64,000 nucleotides of DNA from Pleodorina starrii (taxonomy: Eukaryota > Chlorophyta > Chlorophyceae > Chlamydomonadales > Volvocaceae). Under the pieces are notes generated by a model, which was given only the letters and a program-made list of their open reading frames with translations, did not search any database and had not been told where the DNA came from. Each line of letters opens with the position of its first letter. The first letter of the stretch is position 1. The translations under genes and the position numbers were made by a program. Location of the stretch: the NCBI GenBank assembly GCA_030267565.1, contig BRXU01000012.1:2912501-2976500 (forward strand). Direction: 5' to 3'. Below, one piece after another: positions 12,297-23,983 of the stretch.

Positions 12297-13719
12297 CTCT
12301 GGTGGCTTTTCGGCTGTGATGGGCGGACCGGATGCCAGAGGCGCTGCGAACAAGGGGACAAGCTCGGCGAAGGTACACCACGTACGCCCGCCTACTTGAT
12401 CCTGCAGCAGCGACACTGACCAAGCCGCACCGGACACGACAACAAGGAGATCAGGGACCGACGTATTCCCTACCTCCTTGAGCTACCGGTTGGAAGGATG
12501 AAGATGATCGCTGTGCGACACTATCAAGAGAATTACTCGTGCAGTCAACCTCCAGGGGACGGCACGGGGCCTACTGTCTAGCTCAGAACTTTACAAGTGT
12601 TCAGAGCCGAAAAGCGACCAGACTGGCTCGCTTTCGGCCTTAAATACGCACAACAGTTCATTACGGAACCCTCGGATAAGCGTAAGGCCCCGGATTACGG
12701 AACGCCGGACACGGGCCCGGTGTTCCTACCACCAACGCTCACACAGCGATACGTCACGTCTTACTATCAACAAATAGATCACAACATTTACGCCATAACG
12801 CGCCCAAGAGCGGCGCGTGCGACACACAACTCACAAAGATCCGTAACCAAGTGACCGCGAACGGGCGATCACACCAGTCAGACTGGCGAGCAGTCATTCA
12901 AGTACGACTGCACCGAAATCAAGTTCTTCTAACAAGCAAACAGACAAAACAGTACTTGCCGTTAATTAACCGTTTGACGGCAATTCGTCGATGACACCCA
13001 AACGCTCTGTCAGCTGTCGGAACAGCTGGCTGCACAAAAGACCAAACATGTGCCTAGTGACCAGACCAGACCGACACTCAGCCCACAGTCGCGATGCGGC
13101 GACTTAACAAGAATAGCATACGAATGATGATAAGTGCTCTACATTCCATGTGCTCTACATACTACATTCAACCGTAACCGGGGTCCCATCCTGTGCCGGG
13201 GGGCCCAGGGCCCGATGCCCGGGCCCGATGCCCGTCAGTTATTACTGGTAGTTGTTAGATTGGGGTCCTTACAAGGTGGTCCAGCTTTCACAACGGTCGC
13301 TATCCGTATCGGCTAGACGGACAGCGCAGTTATTTGGATGGAATCGTTACAAGGGGACCAGTTTTCACACCGGTCGCTGGCCGTACCGGCTAGACGGACT
13401 GTTCATCCTACCCCAGGAGCAACCCGCCGGGGGGTGCCATGGCTGGCCTGACCCGTCGAGTCCGCAAGCAACATGCAGGTGCTGCCAACCCAGCACCTGA
13501 GAAGGGTTGCACCCGCTGTGCCCCGACACGTCACAAAGAAGACGGCATCGTGTGTGCATTTGCGGCTTGGCGTCCTACAACCATTTGCCCCTCATAATTT
13601 GTCGCTTGCAAACTTTTATATTCTTTGTAATAGTAATATGCGTCAAGGCGGTCGGACCGGCTAGCAGAACTGTGGTATGGTCGCGGCGGGACCGATGTTC
13701 GCTATGCGGGTGTCGAAAC

Positions 13720-14921
13720 GACAAGGGGTTGGTGTCGGCTTCCTTGAAGCCGGAAAAAGGGCGGGGCCCCACTAAATCCGTACGGGTTAAGTGCTAGGGC
13801 AGCGAGGGCGTGAAGTGTGAGAGTGTCGACATTCCTGCTGATAGACAGCCAGAGCTTTTTTCCCGAAATGCCTGCTAGCCGAGTCGTTAGCAAGGCCTGC
13901 CGGCGCCGCGCCAAGCGCGTCATCCCGTCGGGTGCATGAGCGCATGTGCGCATCGACCGAAATACGGCATTTCCAAAGCGAGCGGCGAGGGCGTCGACTG
14001 TGAGAGTGTCGACATTCCTGCTGATAGGCAGCCAGAGCTTTATACCTGAAATGCCTGCGGCTTCAGCAATCCGACCCATGTTTAGCATCGCGCGCCGTCT
14101 CGGCACTGTGCAACTCTTCCGGCCAGCGCATTGGCTGAAGTTACTTGACAGTAGACATGGAGTGTATCATTTACACATCACGCAGGCTGACTTGCCAATA
14201 GATAGAAGGACAGCGGAACTGTTTGCGAGGGTTGCGACGACGTGCAGTTGCCGACGAGAGTGCACAGGCTTCGCTACTGAGGTATTCGCCGTAGAGGAGG
14301 CTTGACTGCTTTAACATTAGGACAGGGAATGTAGAAGTCCATCCCCTAGGTTGCTGACTGGACTTGTTGGGCGGCCCGCAGAAGACCGCTGCATCGTGCG
14401 TGCATCGGCGGCTTGGCGTCCAACAATCAACAGTTTGCCCCTCATGGTTTGCTCCTTGCAACCTTTGTAATAGCAATATGCGTCAAGACGATCGGACCGG
14501 GTAGCAGAGCTGCTGTGGTGTGGTCGCGGCTCGCGGGAAGAATGTTCGCAATGCACACATAGTTGGTTGCTTGCCGAAACGAAGATTCATTTCACGCCGT
14601 CATGTCAGAATTCCACCTTAAGGAACGATGAATCTTCTGGAATTAATTATAGGCCGAGAGGTGTTGGTTTGACCTCGGCCTCGGTCCATGGAGACTGCCA
14701 AACTGGTTTGTACTCATGCGATGTTGGGTTCCAATAATAAATTTACCGTGAAATAAAGAATGTAATCTTTTACTTATGCAGACTTTCCGTTGACCGAAAG
14801 TCTACACTTGTCCAATTACTTCCCAGAACCCAGAACCCAGAACCCACACACGCACGGACATGGGCAATCCTACAGGGCGGGGCCCCCCTGGGCGCTTCGC
14901 GCTGGGGCCCCGCCCAAAAAG
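13720..14921 (+). repeat. Hairpin-ended repeat, copy e
   Basis: Its start lies in the third tandem unit and its diverged 3' half lies outside the array. It ends CCGCCCAAAAAG and abuts repeat R directly. A short (CAGAACC)n run lies at about 14825-14847. Confidence 0.78.
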
Positions 14922-16345
14922 ACGCCGTCATGTGAACATTTATATATGAGCAATACGGTATAATTCGGAATGAATAGGAGTTCTGGATGCCTTGAAGCGA
15001 GTGCGGCCTCGGACCACGGACTTAGTCAAAACGTTTCTCTGATACATGCACTATTATTTTTGATTGTAATAAAGTTTGGCAAGGGCTATTTATCTGACTT
15101 TACAGCATAACACGCAAGTAAAGTTGGTCGTCACTCAGCCAGCCAGGCAGCCACGCAGCCAGCCAGCCAGACAGCCAGACAGCCACGGACAGGGGCAACC
15201 CTAGGGGGCGGGGCACCCCAGGGCGCTTCGGGCGCTTCGGGCGACCTTCCGATGTTCTCCTTCCTTTGCTCTGTGTAGCACTGCATCTCTATTGCCTTTC
15301 TTTTCCCATCATCACATCCTCAAATATGCGCGAACGAAGCTGACTAAGTGTAATCGTGTGAAGCTTCCTGAGCACACACCAAGTACATGCATGGTTGCTT
15401 ACAGTGGTCCCCGAAAGCGCAGTTTTCCCACAAGGATACCCCCGTTCATTTCCCACTGGATCCCTGAATCCACTGTTCCTGGGCTCCGCTACGTATATGG
15501 TGGCCTGTACGTAGGCATCGCGAATTAAGGGTCGTCGCACTCGTGCCGTCGTGAGCCCCATTGTATGTATCAGCTGCAACTACGCGACGGCCAGGCCAGT
15601 GGATGCACGTGTCGAATCGTCACGTATGTACGAGGCGGAACACAGAGGCCTTCCGTTAACTGGTGCTGATCTGCATGGTGCGTCGACACCGAAGGTCCGA
15701 ATCAAATTGCGGTACGTCCTTCGGCCCGCCCCCCGCCCCCCGTCACAGTGCTGTGCTGGATGAAAGTTCCGCCGCATGTATGTAGGGATAAGGACCACGC
15801 TGTGGTTCACGGTCTGTGCGGACGGCGCCGTCTGTACGTCTATGGCATTATCACATGGCCTGTACGCGCTCGAAGGACAAGTACGACCTGTACGACGGAG
15901 AGCCAAACAACCAACGTTCCGCGGATCCTTCAGCCATCCTCACATGAGCGTCGGGTGCGCACCAGCCAGCACCTTTTTAATTCACTCGATCGTTCTACCC
16001 CTACTTGGAGGTTGAGGTCGGACATTATGTATGTGCACAAAGCCACACGAAGCCACAAACGCTACTTGGTCCTACCCGCAGAACCACCGTACCGGAACTA
16101 CTACCATCCAACATCAGACATGGAACGGCGCGTTACTGACAATAGCATGAAATGGGGCATGTCTTGCTTCCTGGAATAAAGCGATTGCCAACTACTCGAG
16201 TCCTGGATTTACGTGTCTCCTTTATCGTACCTCTGAAACCATCTCGCGGTGTTCTTCACAGCAGATAACCTGGCGTGGCGGGGCGCGCGTGCAGCCGGGC
16301 GGGAGGGTGCCACGCTGACTCGCTGAAGTGTCGAGGGACACGCCT
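14922..16345 (+). repeat. Repeat R, uninterrupted copy
   Basis: About 1.4 kb, starting ACGCCGTCATGTGAACA and including a (CAGCCAGC/CAGA)n tract (15136-15184) and an AATAAAGCGATTGCC segment. The same sequence appears split at 23208-23840 and 36240-37005. This copy keeps the intact target site GAGCCCCATTGT at 15553, which serves as the empty-site reference for the insertions at 23841-36239. Class unknown; no protein recognised. Confidence 0.85.
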
Positions 16346-18400
16346 TGGCACGCCAGGCGGGTGGACTGGAGGCGCGAGCGTGAATCTGCCGGCGTTGCCC
16401 GGCCCGGGCCTGAGAAAGCGCCTGTACTTGGCTGGTTCGTTTCGTCCGGGTTTCGCTGCTTCAAAGCGAGAGCTTGGTGGCTGAGGCATTCATACGATGG
16501 GGGAGATGGACACACGGGTGTGTGTGGCAGCCATGGAGGTCAGGGAGGGGGCTGGGTATGGGGGCAGGAGGTTGCGTTGTGATTGTTGCGGCCGCCGTCA
16601 TTTTGCGGCAACAAACCTTACAGCACAGCACATATGTGGTACAAAACCCGCCACTCACTTCGGGAGCGGAAGCGGGCGTGCAGCTGCACGATTGCAGGAG
16701 ATGCTGCGAACAGCAAGACTGGATGACTGTGTGTTTGACCCCGCGGGGGATGCAAGGAACGGGCAAAGCCCGTGACTTGCATGTCCGGGCATGACGTGCA
16801 TGTGTGATGGGGCGCCAGAGAGCGCCAGCGGCTAACGGACGAATCGAGAAGAAGATGCTCGTCTCACATCCTCGCGACATTGACAACACGGCAAGCAGGA
16901 CGATGCTGCTGCATCTATCTCTCTTCACACTGGCAGTCGATGTCCGGTTCTGATGAGTGGTGCAGCTGGCAGGGCCGTGCGTGCAAATAGTCCCGCAGGA
17001 CGGCTCCTTTCTAAGCTCCGTTCGGCGTTCATGAGGGCCAAACCTTATAAACCCTTACAGGGATACAGGCGCCAAGGGCGATGCACGGAAGCAAGTACCC
17101 ACCGCTCATCCCACTAGCTGTTGATCGGACGCGTAAGGACCACCGCACGCAGACCGGCATGCACGCGCACGCACGCACGCGGATAACACATCCGTCTCGG
17201 GAGATCAGCCCCCATGCCTCACCCAGCGCCCAGCACTCGGCCCCCCGGCCTCACTCCAACTCGACCGCAATAATGCCCCCGGGGCTATCGATGAGCGGCA
17301 ACGGTGCAGCAGTGCCCCCCAAGTCAAGTCTCTCCACGCCCACAGCTCACGTCTCTTGAAAACAAAGCCCGCAGCACAAACACACAACCACACGTCCGGA
17401 ACTAGCTGACCAACCCCTACAACACATCATCGCATAGCCCATCCCATGTAGGACTATTATCGTCACTGTCCAAAGTCGCCATTGGCCTTCACCACATTCA
17501 CAGCTCATGCCCGTTCTCTGCTGCACGCCTTATCAATTCACAAAACAATTCCCGTCGCCAAACGTACTCCATGATATGCGTGAAATGCCTGTCTAGCCTG
17601 TACGGCTAGCAACCGGCGTGAAAACCGGTTCCCCTTGTCACCATCAAATCCTAACAAATGCAAAAACAAGACCCAGCCTTGGTGAGCGACTCCGAGGTCT
17701 TGGTGCATTTCGGCAGCAATCTAGACCACCAGATTCGGCAGCAACCCGCCACCGCTCCGCCTCCGGCCCTCGCTCGGGCATCAAGCACCGTAGATACGCG
17801 CGTCGATCGCACAAAACCAAACAGGACGTATGCGACAACAGTACGCACCGTACCTTGGGGCAAACTGCCACCAACCGTTTAGCTATTCCCGAACCCCTTC
17901 CTTCCCCTCGTACCGTCGTACGCATGATTCAAACAGCAAAAACCAAGCCGGTGCATGGCGCAACCCAGCAAATCCCACACAACAATGAGTGAGGACTACG
18001 CGCGGCAACCCACACGCACACACCACGTATGTAGCCAGCAGACAAAGGCGCCGTCAGTGGTCAACACGACAGAAAAACCTCAAGTGCAATCGTGACTGTA
18101 CATCGTACGTTGTAGCGGCAGCCATCACCGACCTGCCGTGCGGCCTCACAACGTGCACGTGGACACAGCTTCCCTCAGTCCGCAACTGAAGCCACCCTGG
18201 AGACACCGCTGGAGCAGCCCAATGACCTCAGCAGCCTTCCAGCCAGCTAGCACTAGCACTACAGGCAAACCGCCAGGCTACGTAGGGATGAGCAGCACGG
18301 ACGTAACGGGCGAGATAGATCCCAGCCGTAGACCTCATCAGCTCGTCGGTCAGCTCGAGGGAGGGTTCCGTTCAATCAGTCGCTGGGCGCGGTTCACATA
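16346..18400. other. Unclassified interval, no gene recognised
   Basis: About 2 kb of mixed composition. I found no frame with recognisable protein pattern, no tRNA or rRNA, and no clear repeat shared with the rest of the window, apart from the start of the segmental duplication near 18400. Confidence 0.4.
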
Positions 18401-18553
18401 CCCCGCGTGCATGTCCTCCACAAAGGCTCACTCGCCGCCAGCTGTGCTGCATCCCGCCCCTTCCCCTCCCTTCCCTGGACTGGAGAAGGTCTGGCCCCAC
18501 AGCAGTCAACCTTCACGGCCGTTGCGCTGGCAGCAAGGGAGAAGGGACCCTTC

Positions 18554-20659
18554 CTAATAACGTATGCCAACGGACACGCGTGCCGCCACATCGCCATCCT
18601 CCAGCATCCTGTTCAGCTCCGAGGCAGTGCCGTAGTTCCAAACCCGCTTCATTATATCGGAAGTGAGCCTCCAGACGATGTACGGAGCATATTCTGCTGC
18701 CTGCTGACGGCGGGGAGCTTCAACCTGCTGCTCCTCCTCCTCCTCCTCCTCCTTCCCTTCTTCCTCGCTGTCCGCCTCCATCTGTACCTGCTTCCTCGCT
18801 CTCTCCTCCCGCTTCGTCGCCCTTCCAATTAACTCCCTCGCTCGCTCGCTCCAATCCCTCGGTCGCTCGCTCCCGTCCCTCGCCCATTCAACCAACTTCG
18901 ACAGCTCGGCCTCCTCTGCCCCCTCTCCGTCCTCAGCCTCCTCTTCCTCTCCCCCCTCTCCCTCCCCCTCCTCCTCTTCCTCCTCCTCCTCCTCCCCGTC
19001 CCTCGCCTCTTCGTCATCCTCGAAAGCTCCCGCATCATTGTACAAATAGCTGAGGACCGAGACACGGCCCACATCGGCCACGTTATCTACCGGCACTGCC
19101 TCCGCGTCCACGTCGGTGCCCTCGTCACTCTCACGCGGCCTACGGCGTAGATGGTAGCGGTCCAGGTGGATGTGCAACGGCCGGCTTCGCAGCTCCGCCT
19201 CCTGGGGTAGCGCCAGCAGGCCCTCCACCAAGGCCTTGTACTTCCTGCCGGTGTGCAGCCGCTCGCAGGAGCACACCTCCACCTCCTCACACAGCGGCAG
19301 GGCAACCAGCAGGGACACCAGGTTGGCAGGCGTGAGGCCCGTGCACCGGTAGAAATCCAGCCGCTGCAGACTCCGTGCCAGCAGTGGAGCACATCTGAGC
19401 TCCAGGATGGCCATGCTTGGGCGGTGCTTCACCTGGGACACAGTGAGGAACTTCGGGGGCTCGGTGAGCTGCTGCAGCGCCCTGCCCAGCTCCGGCACCT
19501 CCCGGTCATAGCCGAGCCGGAGAGAGTCCACCTTTAGGATGTTTAGGTAGGGCACCAGTGGACCGCCCAGGATGTGCTCCAGCTTGGCCTCCTGGACCCT
19601 CAGCCGGTTCAGCCGCAGCCTCGCCCCTGTCACCGCTGCAGTGACGCTTACTAGGCGGCGGCGGTCGGAGACATCCATGTCCCAGCTGCGAATCTGCTTC
19701 TGCCGCTGCTGTGGCTGACCACTGCTGCTGCTGCTGCTGCAGTCTCCTGACATTCTTGCCCTGGTCAGCCGGACGCCCCCTCCCTCGATCTCCAGCTCCT
19801 CAAGCGCCTCACCGAGTCCAAAACGCAGCACGTGCACCAGGCTGGGGTGGGTGGCTGACACTCCTTGCAGCCGGAGCGTGTGGAGATTTGGAAAGCGTGC
19901 AAGCACCTCAACCTGCCTTGGAGACATCCATAAGACGTTCCAGCCCTCGTCGGGCTGCGCAAAGCTCAGCGTGAGGTCCCGCAGCTGGGTTAGGCTCCCC
20001 GCCAACAGGCTCATGTGATTGAGCCCCTCGATGAAGCAGATCTGAAGACGCTGCAGGCGGGGGAGGTGAAGCGTGATGCCGGCGTAGAAGGACCACGGGG
20101 CGGGTGGGGCACACTTGCCCACCAGCCTCAGGTCCTGCAGAGAGGGGAACTTGGAAGCCAGCCGTTCGGGGAGTGTTGTGGGGAGCTCGAGGGCCTCTTC
20201 CGAGTTCATGGACAAGTCGATGTGAAGCTCCCGGATGTTCCCTGAGGCAGCATCGAAGAGGTCCAGCAGCCGCTCGCACAGGCCGACCGGCCACTCGGAG
20301 TAAAACCTCAACTCGAAGCATAGCTCCACGCGCAGGCAGGTGCACCGTTGCCTGCGCCGAAGCCGGGCCGCCCAGCCGCCAAAGACCTTCTGCAGCCTCT
20401 TGTCCGGCCGCTTTTGTCGCCCTCTCGTTTCGGACCGGAAGCGGAGGTGGAGCTCGGGCTTGTCTTGGTCGACGACGTCCCGGCCGTCGCGGCAAGTTAG
20501 ACGAAGCGCCAGCAAGTCACGCATCTCAAGCGGCCGCCCGCTTTTGTGCGCCCAAACGTAGATAGAGTTGAGGGCCGCAAACACATTGGGTGGAACTTCG
20601 GGCCCGCTAGGATCGGCTCCATGGTTGGAGATCTCTCCGCTTGTTGCACACTCTGCCAT
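18554..20659 (-). CDS. F-box-like/leucine-rich repeat protein with acidic tract (paralog 2)
   Basis: The ATG at 20659 gives 701 aa, intronless. It has the same order as paralog 1. First comes an F-box-like N-terminus (LLALRLTCRDGRDVVD), then leucine-rich repeats (FPSLQDLRLVG, LPRLQRLQIC, LTQLRDLTLSF, FPNLHTLRLQG). A Glu/Gly-rich acidic region follows (nt about 18720-19020), shorter and more interrupted than in paralog 1, and then the conserved tail ARVSVG, after which this copy stops early. The codon pattern and conserved frame across a diverged pair indicate that both were under selection for protein. A role as an SCF adaptor is inference only. Its upstream region is interrupted about 310 bp from the ATG by repeat copy f. 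Confidence 0.72.
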   Translation of the reverse strand: MAECATSGEISNHGADPSGPEVPPNVFAALNSIYVWAHKSGRPLEMRDLLALRLTCRDGRDVVDQDKPELHLRFRSETRGRQKRPDKRLQKVFGGWAARLRRRQRCTCLRVELCFELRFYSEWPVGLCERLLDLFDAASGNIRELHIDLSMNSEEALELPTTLPERLASKFPSLQDLRLVGKCAPPAPWSFYAGITLHLPRLQRLQICFIEGLNHMSLLAGSLTQLRDLTLSFAQPDEGWNVLWMSPRQVEVLARFPNLHTLRLQGVSATHPSLVHVLRFGLGEALEELEIEGGGVRLTRARMSGDCSSSSSSGQPQQRQKQIRSWDMDVSDRRRLVSVTAAVTGARLRLNRLRVQEAKLEHILGGPLVPYLNILKVDSLRLGYDREVPELGRALQQLTEPPKFLTVSQVKHRPSMAILELRCAPLLARSLQRLDFYRCTGLTPANLVSLLVALPLCEEVEVCSCERLHTGRKYKALVEGLLALPQEAELRSRPLHIHLDRYHLRRRPRESDEGTDVDAEAVPVDNVADVGRVSVLSYLYNDAGAFEDDEEARDGEEEEEEEEEGEGEGGEEEEAEDGEGAEEAELSKLVEWARDGSERPRDWSERARELIGRATKREERARKQVQMEADSEEEGKEEEEEEEQQVEAPRRQQAAEYAPYIVWRLTSDIMKRVWNYGTASELNRMLEDGDVAARVSVGIRY

Positions 20660-20966
20660 CGCGCTTTCCCGGCCTTGGCGGCTGGACGTAGCAGCAGCAG
20701 AAGACGGGAACCACCAACACCGAGGGGCGCACAGCGGCAACAAGCGGCGCGAGGGCGGGGACGAGGGCGGGTGCAGGGTGAGTCGAGGAGAGGGGCGTGC
20801 GATGCGGACCTATGCCTGGCGACCACTATGCTGATGTACACTCGGATACTTCATCACTGCTTATGTGGTTACATGTCATGCAGTGCTGCGGCTGGGCATA
20901 ACATTCTACACAACAGCCCAAGCCGTGCAACGCGCAAGTACATGTGCGCTCCCCGTCTTGACGCAC

Positions 20967-22302
20967 CTTTTTGGGCGGGGCCCCAGCGCGAAGCGCCCAG
21001 GGGGGCCCCGCCCTGTAGGATTGCCCATGTCCGTGCGTGCATGCGTGGGACCTGGGATGGAAGTAATTGGACAAGTGCAGACTTTCGGCCATCGGACGGG
21101 CTGCATAAGTAAAACATTACATTCTTTATTGCACGGTAAATTTATTTTAGGAACCCAACCTCGTTTAGGAACCCAACCAGTTTGGCAGTCTCCATGGACC
21201 GAGGCCGAGGTCAAACCAACACCTCTCGGCCTATAATTAATTCCAGAAGATTCATCGTTCCTTAAAGTGGAATTCTGACATGACGGCGTGAAATGAATCT
21301 TCGTTTCGGCAACAAACTATGTTTGCATTGCGAACATTCTTCCCGCGACCACACCACAGCAGCTCTGCTAGCCGGTCCGAGGTCAAACCAACACCTCTCG
21401 GCCTATAATTAATTCCAGAAGATTCATCGTTCCTTAAAGTGGAATTCTGACATGACGGCGTGAAATGAATCTTCGTTTCGGCAACAAACTATGTTTGCAT
21501 TGCGAACATTCTTCCCGCGACCACACCACAGCAGCTCTGCTAGCCGGTCCGATCGTCTTGACGCATATTACTATTACAAAGGTTGCAAGGTGCAAACCAT
21601 GAGGGGCAAAATGCTGGTTGTTGGACGCCAAGCCGCCGATGCACGCACGATGCAGTCGGCAACCTAGGGGACTTCTACATTCCCTGTCCTAATGTTAAAT
21701 TTGTCAAGCCCCATCTACGATACGGCGAATACTCCGGTAGCGAAGCCTGTGCACTCTCGCCGGCAAGTACATGTCGTCGCGACCCTCGCAAACAGTTCCG
21801 CTGTCCTTCTATTTGCAAGTCAGCCTGCGTAATATGTGAATGATACGCTCCATGTCTACTGTCAAATAACTTCAGCCACTGCGATTGCCGGAAGTAGAGT
21901 TACACAGTGCCGAGATAGATAGAGCGCGATGCTATACGTGGGGCGCATTGCTGAAGCCGCAGGCATTTCGTGAATAAAGCTCGGGCTGTCTATGAGCAGT
22001 AATGTCGACACTCTCACACTTGACGCCCTTGCCGCTCGCTTTGGAAATGATGCCGTATTTCGGTCGTTGCGCTCATCAGGGCAGACTCTGCCCTGGCGCT
22101 CATGCACCCGGCGGGATGACGCGCTTCGCGCGGCGCCGGCAGGCCTTACCTTGCTAACGACTCGGCTAGCAAGCATTTCGGGAATAAAGCACACTCTCAC
22201 ACTTCACGCCCTCACCGCCCTAGCACTCAACACAACCCGTACGGATTGAACGGGGCCCCGCCCTTTTTCCGGCTTCAAGGAAGCCGACACCAACCCCTTG
22301 TC
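20967..22302 (-). mobile_element. Hairpin-ended repeat, copy f, inserted upstream of LRR gene 2
   Basis: The minus-orientation copy runs from CTTTTTGGGCGGGG to CCAACCCCTTGTC. The paralogous locus (2960-2975) reads straight through the junction (CTTGACGTACCTTTTCTCACATG), so this is a real insertion with no clear target duplication (at most 1-2 T). It lacks the TC...CTRR ends of a canonical Helitron and encodes nothing recognisable, so it would be non-autonomous. It contains an internal 172-bp tandem duplication. Confidence 0.75.
21205..21548. repeat. 172-bp direct tandem duplication inside copy f
   Basis: CCGAGGTCAAACCAACACC starts at 21205 and again at 21377, and about 172 bp following each start match almost perfectly. 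The other five copies have this segment once. Confidence 0.85.
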
Positions 22303-23207
22303 TCACATGTCAGAGCCCCAAATAAGCAAGATGTGCTGTCGCTGCGCCGAACCGTCAATCAGGTGACACAACACGATGAAAATTAGTCGATCCGGCTGCC
22401 GTTACGCGCCCGTGCAATGAATTTCCGCGTTCCCAATTTTTTTACTATGACAAAATCAACGCACTTTGTTTGTGTGAACACTGTTAAGGGGTGGTAATCC
22501 TGAGATGCGGGCTCAGCCCACAGTCGCGATGCGGCGACTTCACAAGTATAGCATACGAATGATGATAAGTGCTCTACATTCCATGTGATCTACATTCAAC
22601 CGTAAGCAGGGTCCCATCCCTGTGCCGGGGATCGGGAGATCGGGGCCCGGGGCCCGATGCCCGGGCCCGAACGGGCCCGACAGGGCCCGACTGGGCCCGA
22701 TGCCCGTCACGCCGTCAGTTATTACTGGCAGTTGTTAGCTTGCGGCCCTTACAAGATGGTCCAGCTTTCACAACGGTCGCTATCCGTATCGGCTAGGCGG
22801 ACTGTGCAGTTAATTGGATGGAATCGTTACAAGGGGACCAGCTTTCACACCGGTCGCTGGCCGTACCGGCTATGCTAACGGACTTTTCATCCTACCCTAG
22901 AGGCACCCCGGGGGGTGCCATGGCTGGTCTGACCCGGCGAGTCCGCAAGCAACATGCAGGTGCTGCCAACCCAGCACCTGAGAAGGAATGCACCCGCTGT
23001 GCCCCGACACGTCACAAAGAAGACGGCATCGTGTGTGCATTTGCGGCTTGGCGTCCAACAACCAGTTTGCCCCTCATAATTTGTCGCTTGCAACCTTTAT
23101 TATTCTTTGTAATAGTAATATGCGTCAAGGCGGTCGGACCGGCTAGCAGAACTGTGATGTGGTCGCGGGAACAATGGTTCGCTATGCGGGTGCGTGTCGA
23201 AACGAAG
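22303..23207. repeat. Repeat block shared with the tandem units
   Basis: Homologous to about 7880-8520 and its tandem copies: the TCAGCCCACAGTCGCGATGC block, a GC-rich CCCGGGCCCGA stretch and CGGCTTGGCGTCC. Its first part matches the upstream flank of LRR gene 1. No gene recognised. Confidence 0.7.
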
Positions 23208-23840
23208 AGACGCCGTCATGTGAACATTTATATATGAGCAATACGGTATAAGTCGGAATGAATAGGAGTTATGGATGCCTTGAAGCGAGTGCGGCCTCGG
23301 ACCACGGACTCAGTCAAACATTTGTTTCTCTGATACATGCACTAATGTTGTTTGATTTCAATAAAGCTTGGCAAGGGCTATTAAGCCAACTTTACAGCAT
23401 AACGAGCAAGTAAAGTTGGTCGTCACTCAGCCAGCCAGGCAGCCACGCAGCCAGCCAGCCAGACAGCCAGACAGCCACGGACAGGGGCAACCCTAGGGGG
23501 CGGGGCACCCCAGGGCGCTTCGGGCGCTTCGGGCGACCTTCCGATGTTCTCCTTCCATTGCTCTGTGTAACACTGCATCTCTATTGCCTTTCTTTTCCCA
23601 TCATCACATCCTCATATATGCGCGAACGAAGCTTAGTAAGTGTAATCGTGTGAAGCTTCCTGAGCACACACCAAGTACATGGTTGCTTTCAGTGGTCCCC
23701 AAAAGCGCAGTTTTCCCACAAGGATACCCCCGTTCATTTCCCACTGGATCCTTGAATCCACTGTTCCTGGGCTCCGCTACGTATATGGTGGCCTGTAGGC
23801 ATTGCGAATTAAGGGTCGTACGCGTGCCGTCGTGAGCCCC
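23208..23840 (+). repeat. Repeat R, second copy, left part
   Basis: Matches 14922-15559 and stops exactly at GAGCCCC, where the composite insertion begins. The rest of this copy resumes at 36240. Confidence 0.85.
23837..23840. repeat. Target-site duplication CCCC, left
   Basis: The intact site in repeat R (15553) reads GAGCCCCATTG. Here GAGCCCC precedes the insertion and CCCCATTG follows it at 35829, so CCCC is duplicated. It flanks the Ty3-like element and the fold-back element as one unit. Confidence 0.75.
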
Positions 23841-23883
23841 TGTCACGACACACGACGTAAACGGCTCGTTGGGTGAGCCTCGC
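23841..23883 (+). repeat. Left 43-bp TIR of the Ty3-like element
   Basis: Begins TGTCACGACACACGACG and is a perfect reverse complement of 34720-34762. Beyond base 43 the two sides diverge at once. Confidence 0.95.
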
Positions 23884-23983
23884 CAGAGGGTGAGGACCCA
23901 CCGCCTTGGCGAGGAGGACGCTCCAATCGGAGCGTGTGCTTTCGACCACGGAGCAGGCTGGCAGTGACGGCCTGGCCAAGCAG

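Larger units (their letters stand above)
6390..14183 (+). repeat. Three tandem 2598-bp units, near-identical
   Basis: Units are about 6390-8987, 8988-11585 and 11586-14183 (phase arbitrary). Every landmark recurs at exactly +2598 and +5196, for example the terminal hairpin at 7050, 9648 and 12246. I saw only isolated substitutions between units (7191/9789, 8238/10836, 9259/11857). Each unit holds most of one hairpin-ended repeat plus about 1.4 kb of other repeat sequence, including the TCAGCCCACAGTCGCGATGC block. Diverged homologous sequence at both edges could have seeded unequal crossing-over. No convincing gene is present; the small open frames recur only because the DNA does. Confidence 0.93.
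18400..22760. repeat. Segmental duplication, copy B, interrupted by repeat copy f
   Basis: Matches 260-3340. The alignment breaks at 20966 and resumes at about 22303, exactly around the hairpin-ended repeat copy f, so the insertion came after the duplication or affected only this copy. Confidence 0.72.

Noticed and set aside
6390..14183. CRISPR-like or rDNA-like array
   Set aside because: The repeat unit is 2.6 kb without spacer structure, and no rRNA motifs were seen.
4445..14921. Helitron assignment for the hairpin-ended repeats
   Set aside because: The lack of target duplication and the terminal hairpin fit, but the ends are not TC...CTRR, and the bases after the hairpin are AAAAAG in all copies. 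Left unclassified.
15292..16179. Protein-coding gene in repeat R
   Set aside because: The open frames are short and not preserved in frame between the two R copies, which differ by indels of non-multiples of three.
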